Made by a program: the position numbers and the translations under genes. Below, piece by piece: positions 18,573-27,066 of a stretch of 64,000 nucleotides of DNA; the stretch's first letter is position 1, and each line of letters starts with the position of its first letter. The notes beneath the pieces are model-generated. The model did not search any database. It worked only from the letters and a program-made list of their open reading frames with translations, and had not been told where the DNA came from. The DNA comes from JAGTVG01 sp964389805 (GTDB lineage: Bacteria > Bacteroidota > Bacteroidia > Cytophagales > Cyclobacteriaceae), in assembly GCA_964389805.1 (NCBI GenBank), contig CAYMFU010000339.1, positions 38,677 to 102,676 on the forward strand, read 5' to 3'.

Positions 18573-21365
18573 TTATCCCGTAGTTCTAAGGGCACTCGCA
18601 ATAGCATTAATAGTAAGTAACAAACTGGTGAGCGATTCATCTGCACGGTCAGAATTACCTTCCTTTTTTTGATCTCTCCAGATCTTTAACAGCTCTATTT
18701 GTTTTTTGTGAAGATCCTCCATGGCAGTGGCTCGTATTACATTTGAATACCAATGTTGCGTACGTCTTTCGCTAATTGGTTTATCCAGGATCAGGTCAAA
18801 CATTTCCCTCGTTCTTTTCAACTCCTCAAGGATCATATCCATAATCGTTTTCCGCACATTATTGTCTTTTACAAGAGAAGCATATTGCCCCATGATCTTT
18901 TCATCCGTTGCAGCCAGGCTGGTATCGACGTTGGTCAATACATATCTGATAAAGGAATCATAAACAACTCCTTCTTTAAACCTTTCAAATTCTTCTCTAT
19001 CTGATCCCATAAGGTCGAAAAAGGTTTTACCGATCCCATACCAGCTTGTGATATTGAACCTGGACTGACTCCAGCTGAAAACCCATGGTATGGCCCTGAG
19101 ATCATCGAGACTTTTTTTACCTGTCCTTCTTGCAGGCCGTGATCCGATTTTACTGGACTCTATGGCATCAATGGGCGTGGCTTCACTGAAAAAGGTTAGA
19201 AAATCCTTATGTTCTATCAGCTCCCGGTAATAGGTTTTGCTTTCAGTGGCCAGTTTAGTTAGTAAATCACTGAATTCATATTGTTTCACTTTAGAACGTT
19301 TAAAAAGAAGTGTAGCTGTAGTCACACCTGCCTGCAACAATTCCAGGTTATAACTCGCATTGATCTTATTGGCATATTTTTGTTCTATGGTCTCCCCTTG
19401 TTCTGTCAGACGTATATCTCCATTTATGGAATGATAAGGAAGGGCTTTTATAAACCAGTGTGTCGGACCGGCTCCCCGGGAAATGGATCCCCCCTTGCCA
19501 TGGAATATCCTGATGCGGATACCCTCTTCATCCCCTACTGTAGCAAGCCTCGATTGAACCTGGTAGAGACCCCATTGACTGGCTAGTATACCTCCATCTT
19601 TATTGCTGTCACTGTATCCAACCATAACCTGCAGGACCAGGTCTTTTTGTTTATTCAGTGCCTTCAGGTATTTCAGGCTCCTTTTTGTATAGGGGTGTTT
19701 TAAAAAAGATCTTACAATTTCCGGCCCATTTTTCATATCATCTATGGTTTCCAGCAGAGGTACTACTGGTAACATACATACCGGTCCTTCATCTGTCGTT
19801 TTTGTTAATCCGGCCTCACGTGCCAGCAAATAAACAGATAACAGGTCAGAGAGCGACCGGGTCATACTGACAATCAATGAACCTAATCCCTGAGAACCAT
19901 AACGATCAATATGATTGAGTAAAACTCTATAGCATGAAGTAATGGCGTCAGCATGCTCATCAAGCTTCATTGCCGGATGTGTAAATGGACGGTTTGTTTC
20001 CAGCTCTTTATTGATAAATTCCAGTCGCTCCGGTTCCGTTGCATTCAGGAACCAGTTCCCATCCATAGAAGCACCTTGCATTAGTTCAGCAACGGCTTTT
20101 TCATGAAACTGGCTGTTTTGGCGAATATCGAGGTGTGCCAGGTGAAATCCAAAAGTTTCAACAAGACGGATCATCTGATTCAGATCTGCATCTGCAATAG
20201 AGAAAGCCCCGAACTTTACGAGTGATTCTTTCAGGATCAGCAAATCATCGATCAATTCCTGAGCAAATATATAGCATCCCGGGTGTTCATGGAGGGCGGT
20301 TGCATGCTCTCTTTTTACATCGAGTGGTAATTTTGCGATCATCAGGTTGATCATTTGCCGGAAAGCCTCTCCTTTGTTTCTTTCAAATGCTTTTTTCCCT
20401 TCTTCACCTAAGTCTATCAATAATTCTGATATTCTTTCCCTTAATTTCCGGTCAGCATCTTCGAAATCGAGAGAAAAACTCAGGTTTTTTACAAGTTTTG
20501 TAAGTTCCCTTCTAATTATAATGAAGGCATAGAGCCTCAAGGTATTTAATGTTTCAGAAGTTACTTTATGCGTAACGAAAGGGTGCCCGTCGCGGTCGCC
20601 TCCAACCCAACTACCAAAAGATAATTTCGGATAATTCCTGAAATCTATTAGGTATTTTACATCCAAACCGACTTCTTCCCAGGCCAGCGATAATCTTCTA
20701 TCCAGTATGCCTAATACTTCAGGGAAAACATTTGTAAGATAATGCAGCACATTTCTAAGTTCAGAAGGCACATCAGGCTTTTCTGTAAAGATCTCTCCAG
20801 TTTTCCATAGTCTGTACAGTTCAAGCTTGATCTCCCGCCGAATCTCATGTTGTTCCTTTTCAGTATACATCTGGTTTTCCCGTTTGACCATCATCAGATA
20901 TAAATTCCGGTGGTGTTCCAATACGGTTGCCCGTTTTGCTTCGGTGGGATGAGCTGTCAATACAGGTTCTACTTGTATATCAGGAAGAAGGTGAGCTATT
21001 TCCTTGTCTGTATACCCCACTTTGGTCAGATCCTGAAGGTTTTTTGCCCACAATCCATTAACGCTAGCCATTGAATTCAAGTCTTCCTGTTTCCTTCTGC
21101 TTTGAACAGCGCCGTTCACCTCTACAATATTCAAAAGTTGGAATACAAGGGAATAAAGTTGAATATCCCGGTTATTAAAGGTTTCAAGGTCTATTTCATG
21201 GTTCGTATTGATCCAGGGAATGGCGGTTGCAATAGATTCCTCCCCATTTTCAATCAATGTTTCATTTAGACACTCCAGTAAAAATTGAAGATCATAATAA
21301 GGCTTACCTAGCTTTTCCTGGACCTGTTGTAAAACACTCATATTCAGTTGCTTGGTTTGTTTCAA
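18573..21365 (-). CDS. ppc: Phosphoenolpyruvate carboxylase
   Basis: This cytoplasmic enzyme carboxylates phosphoenolpyruvate with bicarbonate to oxaloacetate, replenishing the TCA cycle. The 930-residue length is typical. The catalytic His motif reads VLTAHPTEAKRATVLEHH, the loop motif GGDRDGHPFVT is present, and the mobile-loop motif reads FHGKGGSISRGAGPTHW, with Lys where Arg is usual in FHGRGG. The protein ends NAIASALRTTG, the C-terminal pattern that contributes to the active site and inhibitor binding. It is monocistronic, with an AT-rich 220-base leader region before the next gene. Assignment is firm. Confidence 0.97.
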   Translation of the reverse strand: MKQTKQLNMSVLQQVQEKLGKPYYDLQFLLECLNETLIENGEESIATAIPWINTNHEIDLETFNNRDIQLYSLVFQLLNIVEVNGAVQSRRKQEDLNSMASVNGLWAKNLQDLTKVGYTDKEIAHLLPDIQVEPVLTAHPTEAKRATVLEHHRNLYLMMVKRENQMYTEKEQHEIRREIKLELYRLWKTGEIFTEKPDVPSELRNVLHYLTNVFPEVLGILDRRLSLAWEEVGLDVKYLIDFRNYPKLSFGSWVGGDRDGHPFVTHKVTSETLNTLRLYAFIIIRRELTKLVKNLSFSLDFEDADRKLRERISELLIDLGEEGKKAFERNKGEAFRQMINLMIAKLPLDVKREHATALHEHPGCYIFAQELIDDLLILKESLVKFGAFSIADADLNQMIRLVETFGFHLAHLDIRQNSQFHEKAVAELMQGASMDGNWFLNATEPERLEFINKELETNRPFTHPAMKLDEHADAITSCYRVLLNHIDRYGSQGLGSLIVSMTRSLSDLLSVYLLAREAGLTKTTDEGPVCMLPVVPLLETIDDMKNGPEIVRSFLKHPYTKRSLKYLKALNKQKDLVLQVMVGYSDSNKDGGILASQWGLYQVQSRLATVGDEEGIRIRIFHGKGGSISRGAGPTHWFIKALPYHSINGDIRLTEQGETIEQKYANKINASYNLELLQAGVTTATLLFKRSKVKQYEFSDLLTKLATESKTYYRELIEHKDFLTFFSEATPIDAIESSKIGSRPARRTGKKSLDDLRAIPWVFSWSQSRFNITSWYGIGKTFFDLMGSDREEFERFKEGVVYDSFIRYVLTNVDTSLAATDEKIMGQYASLVKDNNVRKTIMDMILEELKRTREMFDLILDKPISERRTQHWYSNVIRATAMEDLHKKQIELLKIWRDQKKEGNSDRADESLTSLLLTINAIASALRTTG

Positions 21366-21588
21366 TTACAATTAAAAACGAAAATTAATGAATATAGCTC
21401 AGACTAAGATCATTTAATAGAATAATTGTTAGCTGTAGGCTTATAAATTATACAATTTGGGGGATTGTTTAAATTCTTATTTTTTGTCTGCCTCATGCAA
21501 TCCAGTCTTGAATTAATTGATATACATGCTTGTTCTAGTAAAAATCTTATTATACTTAAATGAAACACTGGATTTTACACTAAAACGC

Positions 21589-22530
21589 CTAATTTGGTAT
21601 GTTCATTAGGTTTAGCATATCATTTAATCGGGGATCGCCTCTGAATTTATCCCAATCTGGGGATAATTTTAAAGATATTAACCAATAGTCTCGTTCTTCA
21701 TAAGCAACTTCAAGCCAATGAAAAGCATTATCCATATCATTAAGGTAAGCATACACCATAGCCTTTCTTGTTGGATAAACCCACTTCGGAGTATTTTTAA
21801 TATTTTCTTCCAAAGTAAAAAATGCTTCATCCGAATTTCCACTAGCAGCTTGAGAACATAAAAGATAATAAAGCGATGAGCCCTTTCCCTGAGATATTTT
21901 GGATGCTTTGTTAAAATAATCTAATGATTCGAGGTAATTACCTTCATATAAATAAGTTAATCCCATGTATCGGTACCCTTCACTAAAATACGGATTTTGT
22001 TCAATGATCTTGCTCAATATAATTCTTGCAGAGTCGTACTTCCTGTATAATATATGTAAAAAAGCCAAATTAGTTTTAAGCCGTAGAGATTGCGTATCTC
22101 TTGCAAGAATCTACTGAGTTTTGTCTATGGCAGATTCATAATCCCCTTCTATTAATGCCAGATAGAAACTATAGAAAAAAGGATCTTCAGAGTCAGGAAA
22201 GGCTTTTACCTTCTGGTATTCATCTAAAGAAGCCTTCCAATCCCGTTCATGATAGAGAATAGACCATGCAATAAACCTATGAATTGCCCTTAAATCTGGA
22301 TCAATTCTCAGTGCTTTTTTCGCATATGCAACGGACAAAGGAAAGGCTTCTCTTGAGGGTATAAAATAATATAATCCCATCCAATAATATGTTACTGATA
22401 AGTCTGCATAAACTGGTGCATATTCAGGATCAATGGCTATTGCTTCTTCAAAACATGCTCTCGCCTCCTCAAGACCTTCAATTCTATGCTGTAGAAGATA
22501 TCTTCCCTTTATATAATACTTCGGACTTAA
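21589..22530 (-). pseudogene. 5'-truncated TPR-repeat protein gene with internal stop
   Basis: A single minus-strand frame from 22530 to 21589 encodes tandem tetratricopeptide repeats (GLEEARACFEEAIAIDPEYA; AYAKKALRIDPDLRAIHRF; ARIILSKIIEQNPYFSEGY) and ends in a C-terminal tail typical of large TPR regulators (RGDPRLNDMLNLMNI). A TAG at 22113-22111 interrupts it, with coding sequence on both sides in the same frame (IDKTQ, stop, ILARDTQSLRLKT). Homology starts abruptly at YYIKGRYLLQHR after a stop at 22533-22531, with no start codon or N-terminal domain. Such TPR blocks usually sit behind a cyclase, kinase or winged-helix domain, which is missing here. Confidence 0.75.
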
Positions 22531-22597
22531 CTAAACAAAATTTTGACAAAGAATACGAACTAAGAATAGACAATATATTAATAGAAAAAACTACCTA

Positions 22598-22609
22598 CAA
22601 CATAACTTA
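22598..22609 (+). repeat. Direct repeat CAACATAAC(T/G)TA, left copy
   Basis: CAACATAACTTA here and CAACATAACGTA at 23809-23820 (11 of 12 bases identical) bracket the methyltransferase gene. The left copy is followed by an imperfect hairpin (GGTTTTGGCGCTTAGCCCAA, 22621-22640). Confidence 0.35.
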
Positions 22610-22700
22610 TAATTAATACGGGTTTTGGCGCTTAGCCCAAACTTTATATCTTTAAGCCAATTCCTGCCTTCTACTTCAAGAATGTCGTTACATTGCGGTA

Positions 22701-23783
22701 ATGAAAAATGAAATGATAAGTACCGACTTAAAAGTAAATAGACCCGAACCAATAAAATCGGGAGTTGAAACAGGATCTTTTATTCGAGAAACAGATATTC
22801 AAGAAACTATTGATGCTTTACTTGCAGGTGAGTACATTTTAATAGAGGAATTTTATTCCAATGGGTTGGCTCTTTTAAATGAATTGCAGTCGTACCTCAA
22901 AAAAAAACATCCCAATGAATCTTTTCAGGAACAACGCGAGTTTCGTTCGGAATATAGAAAATTATCTAACCTCATATTAATACAAGTTAAAGAACATAGA
23001 TTAACCGTAAAAAAAGCCCCATGGATTGGATGGTTAGAAAAATTATATCCTGAAACGAATGATTTTCTTTTGCCTTTTCCTCAAATTCAAGGTTTAAATA
23101 GTTCTTGGCAATGGTATAGTAATGGAGTTGTAATTCCTGTACTAAGAAACAAGATTCATCCGTATTATGGGGTTTATTTCCCAACACGTTTTGAGCATTT
23201 GCAACTTTTTGATAATTGGTTAAAACGTTACGAAGGACCAAAAAAGTCAGCAATTGATGTAGGGATTGGAAGTGGTGTGCTTTCATTACTATTGGTGAAG
23301 CATGGTTTTCAAAAATCATTTGGTACAGACATGAATCCCAATGCGATTATTGGTCTGAAAGAGTCAATGGAAGGAACGAAGTTATCTCGCAAGATAGAAA
23401 TTGTTTATGGGCATTTATTCGGTAAGTGGGAGAAACAAACCGAACTGATAGTATTTAATCCGCCATGGTTACCTGCCTCACATGATTTGGATCATTTTGA
23501 TGAAGCTATATATTATAATGACAAACTCTTTCCTGATTTTTTTAAAGAAGCTAAGAAACGACTGCTACCAGAAGGTAGGATTGTGCTACTATTCTCCAAT
23601 TTAGGGCAAATAACCAACATGACGAAAGAGCACCCAATAGAAAAAGAACTCCTTAATGGTGGCCGTTTTGAATTAGACAAATGTCTTAAAAAATCAGTAA
23701 AAGCTGCTTCAGAAAAAACAAAAAGAAACCAACATTGGCGTTCTACTGAAGAGGTGGAGTTATGGGTGTTAAAACTTAAATAA
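22701..23783 (+). CDS. Class I SAM-dependent methyltransferase (NPPW type)
   Basis: This 360-residue protein has an uncharacterised N-terminal half (about 1-165) and a Rossmann methyltransferase domain. Motif I is AIDVGIGSGVLSLLLVKHGF, the acidic SAM-ribose contact follows in FGTDMNPNAI, and motif IV is LIVFNPPWLPA, the NPPW/Y form of enzymes that methylate nitrogen in proteins, nucleic acids or small molecules (PrmC and RlmG-like groups). The target cannot be read. It is transcribed away from the TPR relic. It is flanked by short direct repeats, and its AT-rich sequence and isolated position suggest acquired cargo. The first ATG is used; an ATG four codons later is equally possible. Confidence 0.8.
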   Translation: MKNEMISTDLKVNRPEPIKSGVETGSFIRETDIQETIDALLAGEYILIEEFYSNGLALLNELQSYLKKKHPNESFQEQREFRSEYRKLSNLILIQVKEHRLTVKKAPWIGWLEKLYPETNDFLLPFPQIQGLNSSWQWYSNGVVIPVLRNKIHPYYGVYFPTRFEHLQLFDNWLKRYEGPKKSAIDVGIGSGVLSLLLVKHGFQKSFGTDMNPNAIIGLKESMEGTKLSRKIEIVYGHLFGKWEKQTELIVFNPPWLPASHDLDHFDEAIYYNDKLFPDFFKEAKKRLLPEGRIVLLFSNLGQITNMTKEHPIEKELLNGGRFELDKCLKKSVKAASEKTKRNQHWRSTEEVELWVLKLK

Positions 23784-23821
23784 AGGTATATTCAGTGGTG
23801 TTTCCCTTCAACATAACGTAG

Positions 23822-23853
23822 ACTGATTTAGAACTACGGTTAAAATAATCAGT
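23822..23853 (+). terminator. Hairpin downstream of the methyltransferase gene
   Basis: The inverted repeat ACTGATT (23822-23828) / AATCAGT (23847-23853) lies 39 bases after the methyltransferase stop and is followed by TTCTTTG. With a 7-bp stem and 18-base loop it could be a weak terminator or part of the repeat unit boundary. Confidence 0.3.
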
Positions 23854-23879
23854 TCTTTGAAAATTAACTATTTTAACAT

Positions 23880-23944
23880 CTCAGCCTTAAATACCTACAT
23901 TAAAATGACAAGCAGTAAAAGAAAGCGTCTGATGCATTCTTTTT
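23880..23944 (+). repeat. Bipartite repeat, copy A
   Basis: CTCAGCCTTAAA (23880-23891), then 28 bases, then a 25-base block (23920-23944, core GAAAGCGTCTGATGCATTCT) ending in a T-run. Copy B at 26135-26191 has the same two blocks 20 bases apart, with 24 of 25 bases identical in the second block. The blocks can pair (CTCAG with CTGA), and the TTTTT end resembles a terminator. Confidence 0.5.
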
Positions 23945-24006
23945 GCTGTGCAATAGAATAAAGTATTCCTGCGATCTTAGGTTTCAAAAACATGTAATAA
24001 CCTCAC

Positions 24007-24174
24007 TCAAGACAGTTGACAAATAATACTACTCCCATGGTCAGGTTCGGCTCTTTTAACAGCTGCTCCAGCATCAACTCTTGTCATACATAAAGCATCC
24101 ATTCCAAACTCAAACTTCCTCTTTCCGCACATATGGCATTGAGCTTCAATGAACTTTATTATACCTAATTCGTG
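24007..24174 (-). pseudogene. Fragment of a cysteine-containing protein gene
   Basis: A 55-codon minus-strand frame without a good start codon reads as protein (IEAQCHMCGKRKFEFGMDAL, then TRVDAGAAVKRAEPDHGSS) and ends at TGA 24009-24007. CxxC plus a later Cys suggest a zinc-ribbon-like fragment. It could be a short real gene starting at the internal ATG of HMCGK, but a truncated relic is more likely given the surroundings. The rest of the 480-base gap from 23784 to 24263 holds the hairpin and repeat copy A. Confidence 0.3.
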
Positions 24175-24263
24175 TTATCAAATTAAAATCCATGAATCTG
24201 TCTAACATAACAACTTTGTTGATTATTTGTATGTAATTTTTAGGATAAAATGTAATCTGAATC

Positions 24264-25177
24264 ATGAAAAATCGTGTTGCATTAATAATTTTATTTTGCA
24301 TTTGGACAGTCATCCTGAATGCTCAAGATATGTTTAATGTCAGGCCTTTAACGTCTCTGCGCAAAAAGGATTTCCTACATGGTCACCAGATGGGAAGTAT
24401 ATTGTATATCAATACTCAGATAAGGGGGATACCAAAGGGAATAACGGCTTATGGAAAATATCTGAAGATGGAACTGAGGCCAAGCAAATATATCATGGTA
24501 TAGCTGAACATCCGAAGTGGTCGCCGGATGGTCGCTACATTGTCTTTGATGCGGATACTGGCAAAAACATTAAAATGATTCCTTCTGCAGGAGGCCTACC
24601 TATTACTTTTCTCCCTGATTCTATACATATTAATAGAGGTGGATTACCGTGCTGGTCACCTGACGCCTCAAAAATAGCATTCATTGAAAGCACCACATTG
24701 TCTGTATGTGTCTATGATATTAATGCAGGAATCATTAAACACATTTTTATGGAGCCGGGTATGTTACCCCTTCCTGGATGCTGGACTAATGATGGAAAGA
24801 GTATCCTAATAGCTTTGATGGACAGAGAATCCAGAAAATCAACTATCTGGAAAATATCTTCAGATGGGACAGAGAAAAGTCAAATCACAGGACATCATGA
24901 AAATTTTTATCGTCATCTTGCCCTTTCTCCCTGTGGTTCATTGTTGGTTTATGCAGCATTAGAAGGCAGATATTTGGGACTTTATGTTATGCCCGCAGAT
25001 GGAGGCACTTCACTTCCTCTTACCGTAACTCCATACGCTCATAATGAGGCCGCTGACTGGTCTCCAGATGGTGAAAAGATAGCTTTTAACAGTACCAGGT
25101 CAGATGCTTTTGATATTTGGATAATGGATTTGGACATCAAACAGATCAAGAATGAAATTCAAAGATCCTACAAATAG
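24264..25177 (+). pseudogene. TolB-like beta-propeller (PD40) protein gene with frameshift
   Basis: A signal peptide (residues 1-20, ending LNAQ) is followed by PD40 propeller blades marked by the repeated WSPDG signature: FPTWSPDGKYIVYQYSDKG, PKWSPDGRYIVFDAD, PCWSPDASKIAFIES, ADWSPDGEKIAFNSTRSD. The signal peptide and the first blade are in different frames. Adding one base in TCTCTGCG near 24348 gives TSSAQKGFPTWSPDG, restoring one 305-residue protein. So a one-base deletion has broken it, or the sequence carries an indel error. Such exported propellers usually bind proteins or sugars; the specific role is unknown. Confidence 0.75.
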
Positions 25178-25223
25178 AGATTTGACTATGCCAAGATACC
25201 TGTTAACAGTAATAATACAATAA

Positions 25224-25460
25224 CACATTATTCATATTTATATCATAGATAACAAAGGAAACTCGGATCTTATAAGATTAAATTTAAGTGGAGCAAGCAC
25301 AGCAGTTTATATTTTTCTTGCATGCGTTATTATATTTGTATTCAGACTAACCAATCAACAAACTGCTGAATATTGGCCTGGAAATGCGCTAATGCCAGCC
25401 ATAATTCCACTGGTTTATTTAACTTTTTCTTTAGTAAATTTAGATAGACCAACTATCTAA
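25224..25460 (+). pseudogene. 5'-truncated membrane-protein fragment
   Basis: A 78-codon frame follows directly on a TAA (25221-25223) with no start codon. It encodes a convincing membrane-protein piece: TAVYIFLACVIIFVFRL is one helix, and PGNALMPAIIPLVYLTF another, ending at TAA 25458-25460. It is not continuous with the TolB-like gene. It is probably the end of a lost gene; the family is not recognised. Confidence 0.35.
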
Positions 25461-25542
25461 AAAAAGTTGGGAATAATTTGGAATTGAATGTTATTTATTT
25501 CTATCTTTATGTTAGAATTAAATAACATTCAATAAACACAAT

Positions 25543-25839
25543 ATGGAAAATATTATTTTAGTAGTATTGGCGGTATTTGGATTGCTGGTTTTATTCAGGC
25601 GTTTTAACAGCATCAGAAGAGGAGAACCATCAGGTGATGAATTATCAAGACTTATTTTACAAAAGTCATCATCTTTATCTTTTTATGTGTCGCTTTATCT
25701 TTGGCTACTCATCAGTTATTTGAGTGATAGGGTTAACCTCGAAACAGGACAACTAATTGGTTATGGTATTATTGCAATGGCTATTATTTTCGCTACAATC
25801 TGGTCAATTTTTAAGGTTATTGGTTTAAAAGATGAATAA
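25543..25839 (+). CDS. Small three-helix membrane protein paired with XRE regulator
   Basis: This 98-residue protein has hydrophobic helices at about 3-18, 46-60 and 72-92, separated by a charged loop (FNSIRRGEPSGDELSRLIL). Its last eight bases overlap the start of the XRE-type regulator gene, so the two are translationally coupled. Membrane proteins of this size and loop wording (DE-S-R at the helix start) are commonly found beside small Cro/CI-type regulators. The role of such pairs is poorly understood; the regulator probably controls the pair itself. Confidence 0.65.
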   Translation: MENIILVVLAVFGLLVLFRRFNSIRRGEPSGDELSRLILQKSSSLSFYVSLYLWLLISYLSDRVNLETGQLIGYGIIAMAIIFATIWSIFKVIGLKDE

Positions 25840-26029
25840 TCGTATTAAGGAGTTCCGAGCAAGAGAAAATCTAACCCAGCTGGACTTAGCAAAATTGGTT
25901 AATGTAAGAAGAGAAACAATTGTATTTCTTGAGAAAGGGAAATATAATCCGTCTCTGAAACTAGCATACGAAATTTCAAAAATCTTTAAATCAAAAATTG
26001 AAGAAGTATTTATTTTTGAAAGTGAATAA
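25832..26029 (+). CDS. XRE-family transcriptional regulator (65 aa)
   Basis: This is a minimal helix-turn-helix protein: IKEFRARENLTQLDLAKLVN then RRETIVFLEKGKYNPSLKLA is the standard Cro/CI-type five-helix domain, with recognition helix around residues 25-36, and little else. It ends with the acidic tail IEEVFIFESE. It overlaps the upstream membrane-protein gene by eight bases. It likely represses its own operon. Confidence 0.9.
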   Translation: MNNRIKEFRARENLTQLDLAKLVNVRRETIVFLEKGKYNPSLKLAYEISKIFKSKIEEVFIFESE

Positions 26030-26134
26030 TAAGAGGGCAGCACACAACAGGTGTTAAATTGCATTAAAACGCAGTTTAGCAAAATCGTTAACCACAAATC
26101 TCAGTTATATAACACAATCCAGCACCCCCCCAAC

Positions 26135-26191
26135 CTCAGCCTTAAAAAACCTTGATAAGCTACGAGAGAAAGCGTCTGAGGCATTCTTTTT
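26135..26191 (+). repeat. Bipartite repeat, copy B
   Basis: CTCAGCCTTAAA (26135-26146) plus a 25-base block (26167-26191, core GAAAGCGTCTGAGGCATTCT) repeats copy A at 23880-23944. In this copy CCTCAG (26134-26139) and CTGAGG (26176-26181) are perfectly complementary. The remaining part of the 336-base gap 26030-26365 contains a GC hairpin (GCCGG 26322-26326 with CCGGC 26339-26343) and no gene that I can see. Confidence 0.5.
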
Positions 26192-26365
26192 CTTTGAATA
26201 GCTTTTGTAAATGATTTTAAATACAGTGCCCAACAAGCCAGTAAAATGAATACCTACTCTCTTTCCAATTGCATTGCAATTCTCTATTAACTAACTTTAA
26301 CCAACAAGTTTTTTAAATAATGCCGGCACGCCACTTTACCGGCGAGCCCTTATAGTCTATTGAGT

Positions 26366-27001
26366 ATGATGAGACAACTTTATATTATAATTATCACAAC
26401 ATTTGTTTTTTCAGGAGAGATACTTGGACAAAATAGTTATCGTCCTGGATTATTCTTTCGAGAAGACTGGAAAGAAACACCTGCTGAAATTCCCTTAAAT
26501 CAGAGTCATGTTGAAAACACTGCATTGACAGTTCAATTGTATGGAGTAGGAATAGACAGTTTGAAAAAGAGCCATCATGAAAAACCAGATGATGATCCTT
26601 TTTATGCTTGGTCAGGATTGTGTTTGGGGAACTGGATGGTTACATTAAAACACAGAACTAAAAATGTCGATTTAACGGGATTTGCAAAAATAAAAATTCG
26701 TACCAAACAAACCGGATTGAGAGAACTTAGAATTTCATTGAAACTTCCCAACGGCATATGGTTGGTTAGTAATCAATCAGTGGGAAGTTCAAAAGATTGG
26801 CAAATTACAGAGTTTAATATTCAAGATATTGTCTGGCATAACCTTGATGCAAAAAGAATTACAGAAACGGGAGTAGCAAATAAACCTGATATTTCAAATG
26901 TCGAGGAAATTGGATTCACGGATTTAATGCCAGGAGGAAAATCAAGCGCATGCTCACGGCTGGATTGGATTGAAGTTTATGGAAAACCAATATTAAGATA
27001 A
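26366..27001 (+). CDS. Secreted protein with beta-sandwich (carbohydrate-binding-like) fold
   Basis: A 211-residue exported protein with signal peptide to about residue 21 (GEILGQ). The mature part (SYRPGLFFREDWKETPAEIP; GFAKIKIRTKQTGLRELRIS; CSRLDWIEVYGKPI) resembles the CIA30/galactose-binding-like beta-sandwich seen at the ends of Bacteroidota glycan-active proteins, here standing alone. Binding rather than catalysis is likely; the ligand is unknown. The upstream TTG would also be in frame, but ATG 26366 or 26369 gives the better leader. Confidence 0.6.
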   Translation: MMRQLYIIIITTFVFSGEILGQNSYRPGLFFREDWKETPAEIPLNQSHVENTALTVQLYGVGIDSLKKSHHEKPDDDPFYAWSGLCLGNWMVTLKHRTKNVDLTGFAKIKIRTKQTGLRELRISLKLPNGIWLVSNQSVGSSKDWQITEFNIQDIVWHNLDAKRITETGVANKPDISNVEEIGFTDLMPGGKSSACSRLDWIEVYGKPILR

Positions 27002-27066
27002 TATTCCTAATCATTTCAATAATGATTTTAAACAGAAGATGTCAATATGTATAGTGTATTATACCA

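Noticed and set aside
22598..22700. Integron attC-like site (ACATAAC ... GTTACAT before the methyltransferase gene)
   Set aside because: Only five of seven bases of the outer boxes pair, the interior does not form the long imperfect stem of an attC site, and no integrase is present.
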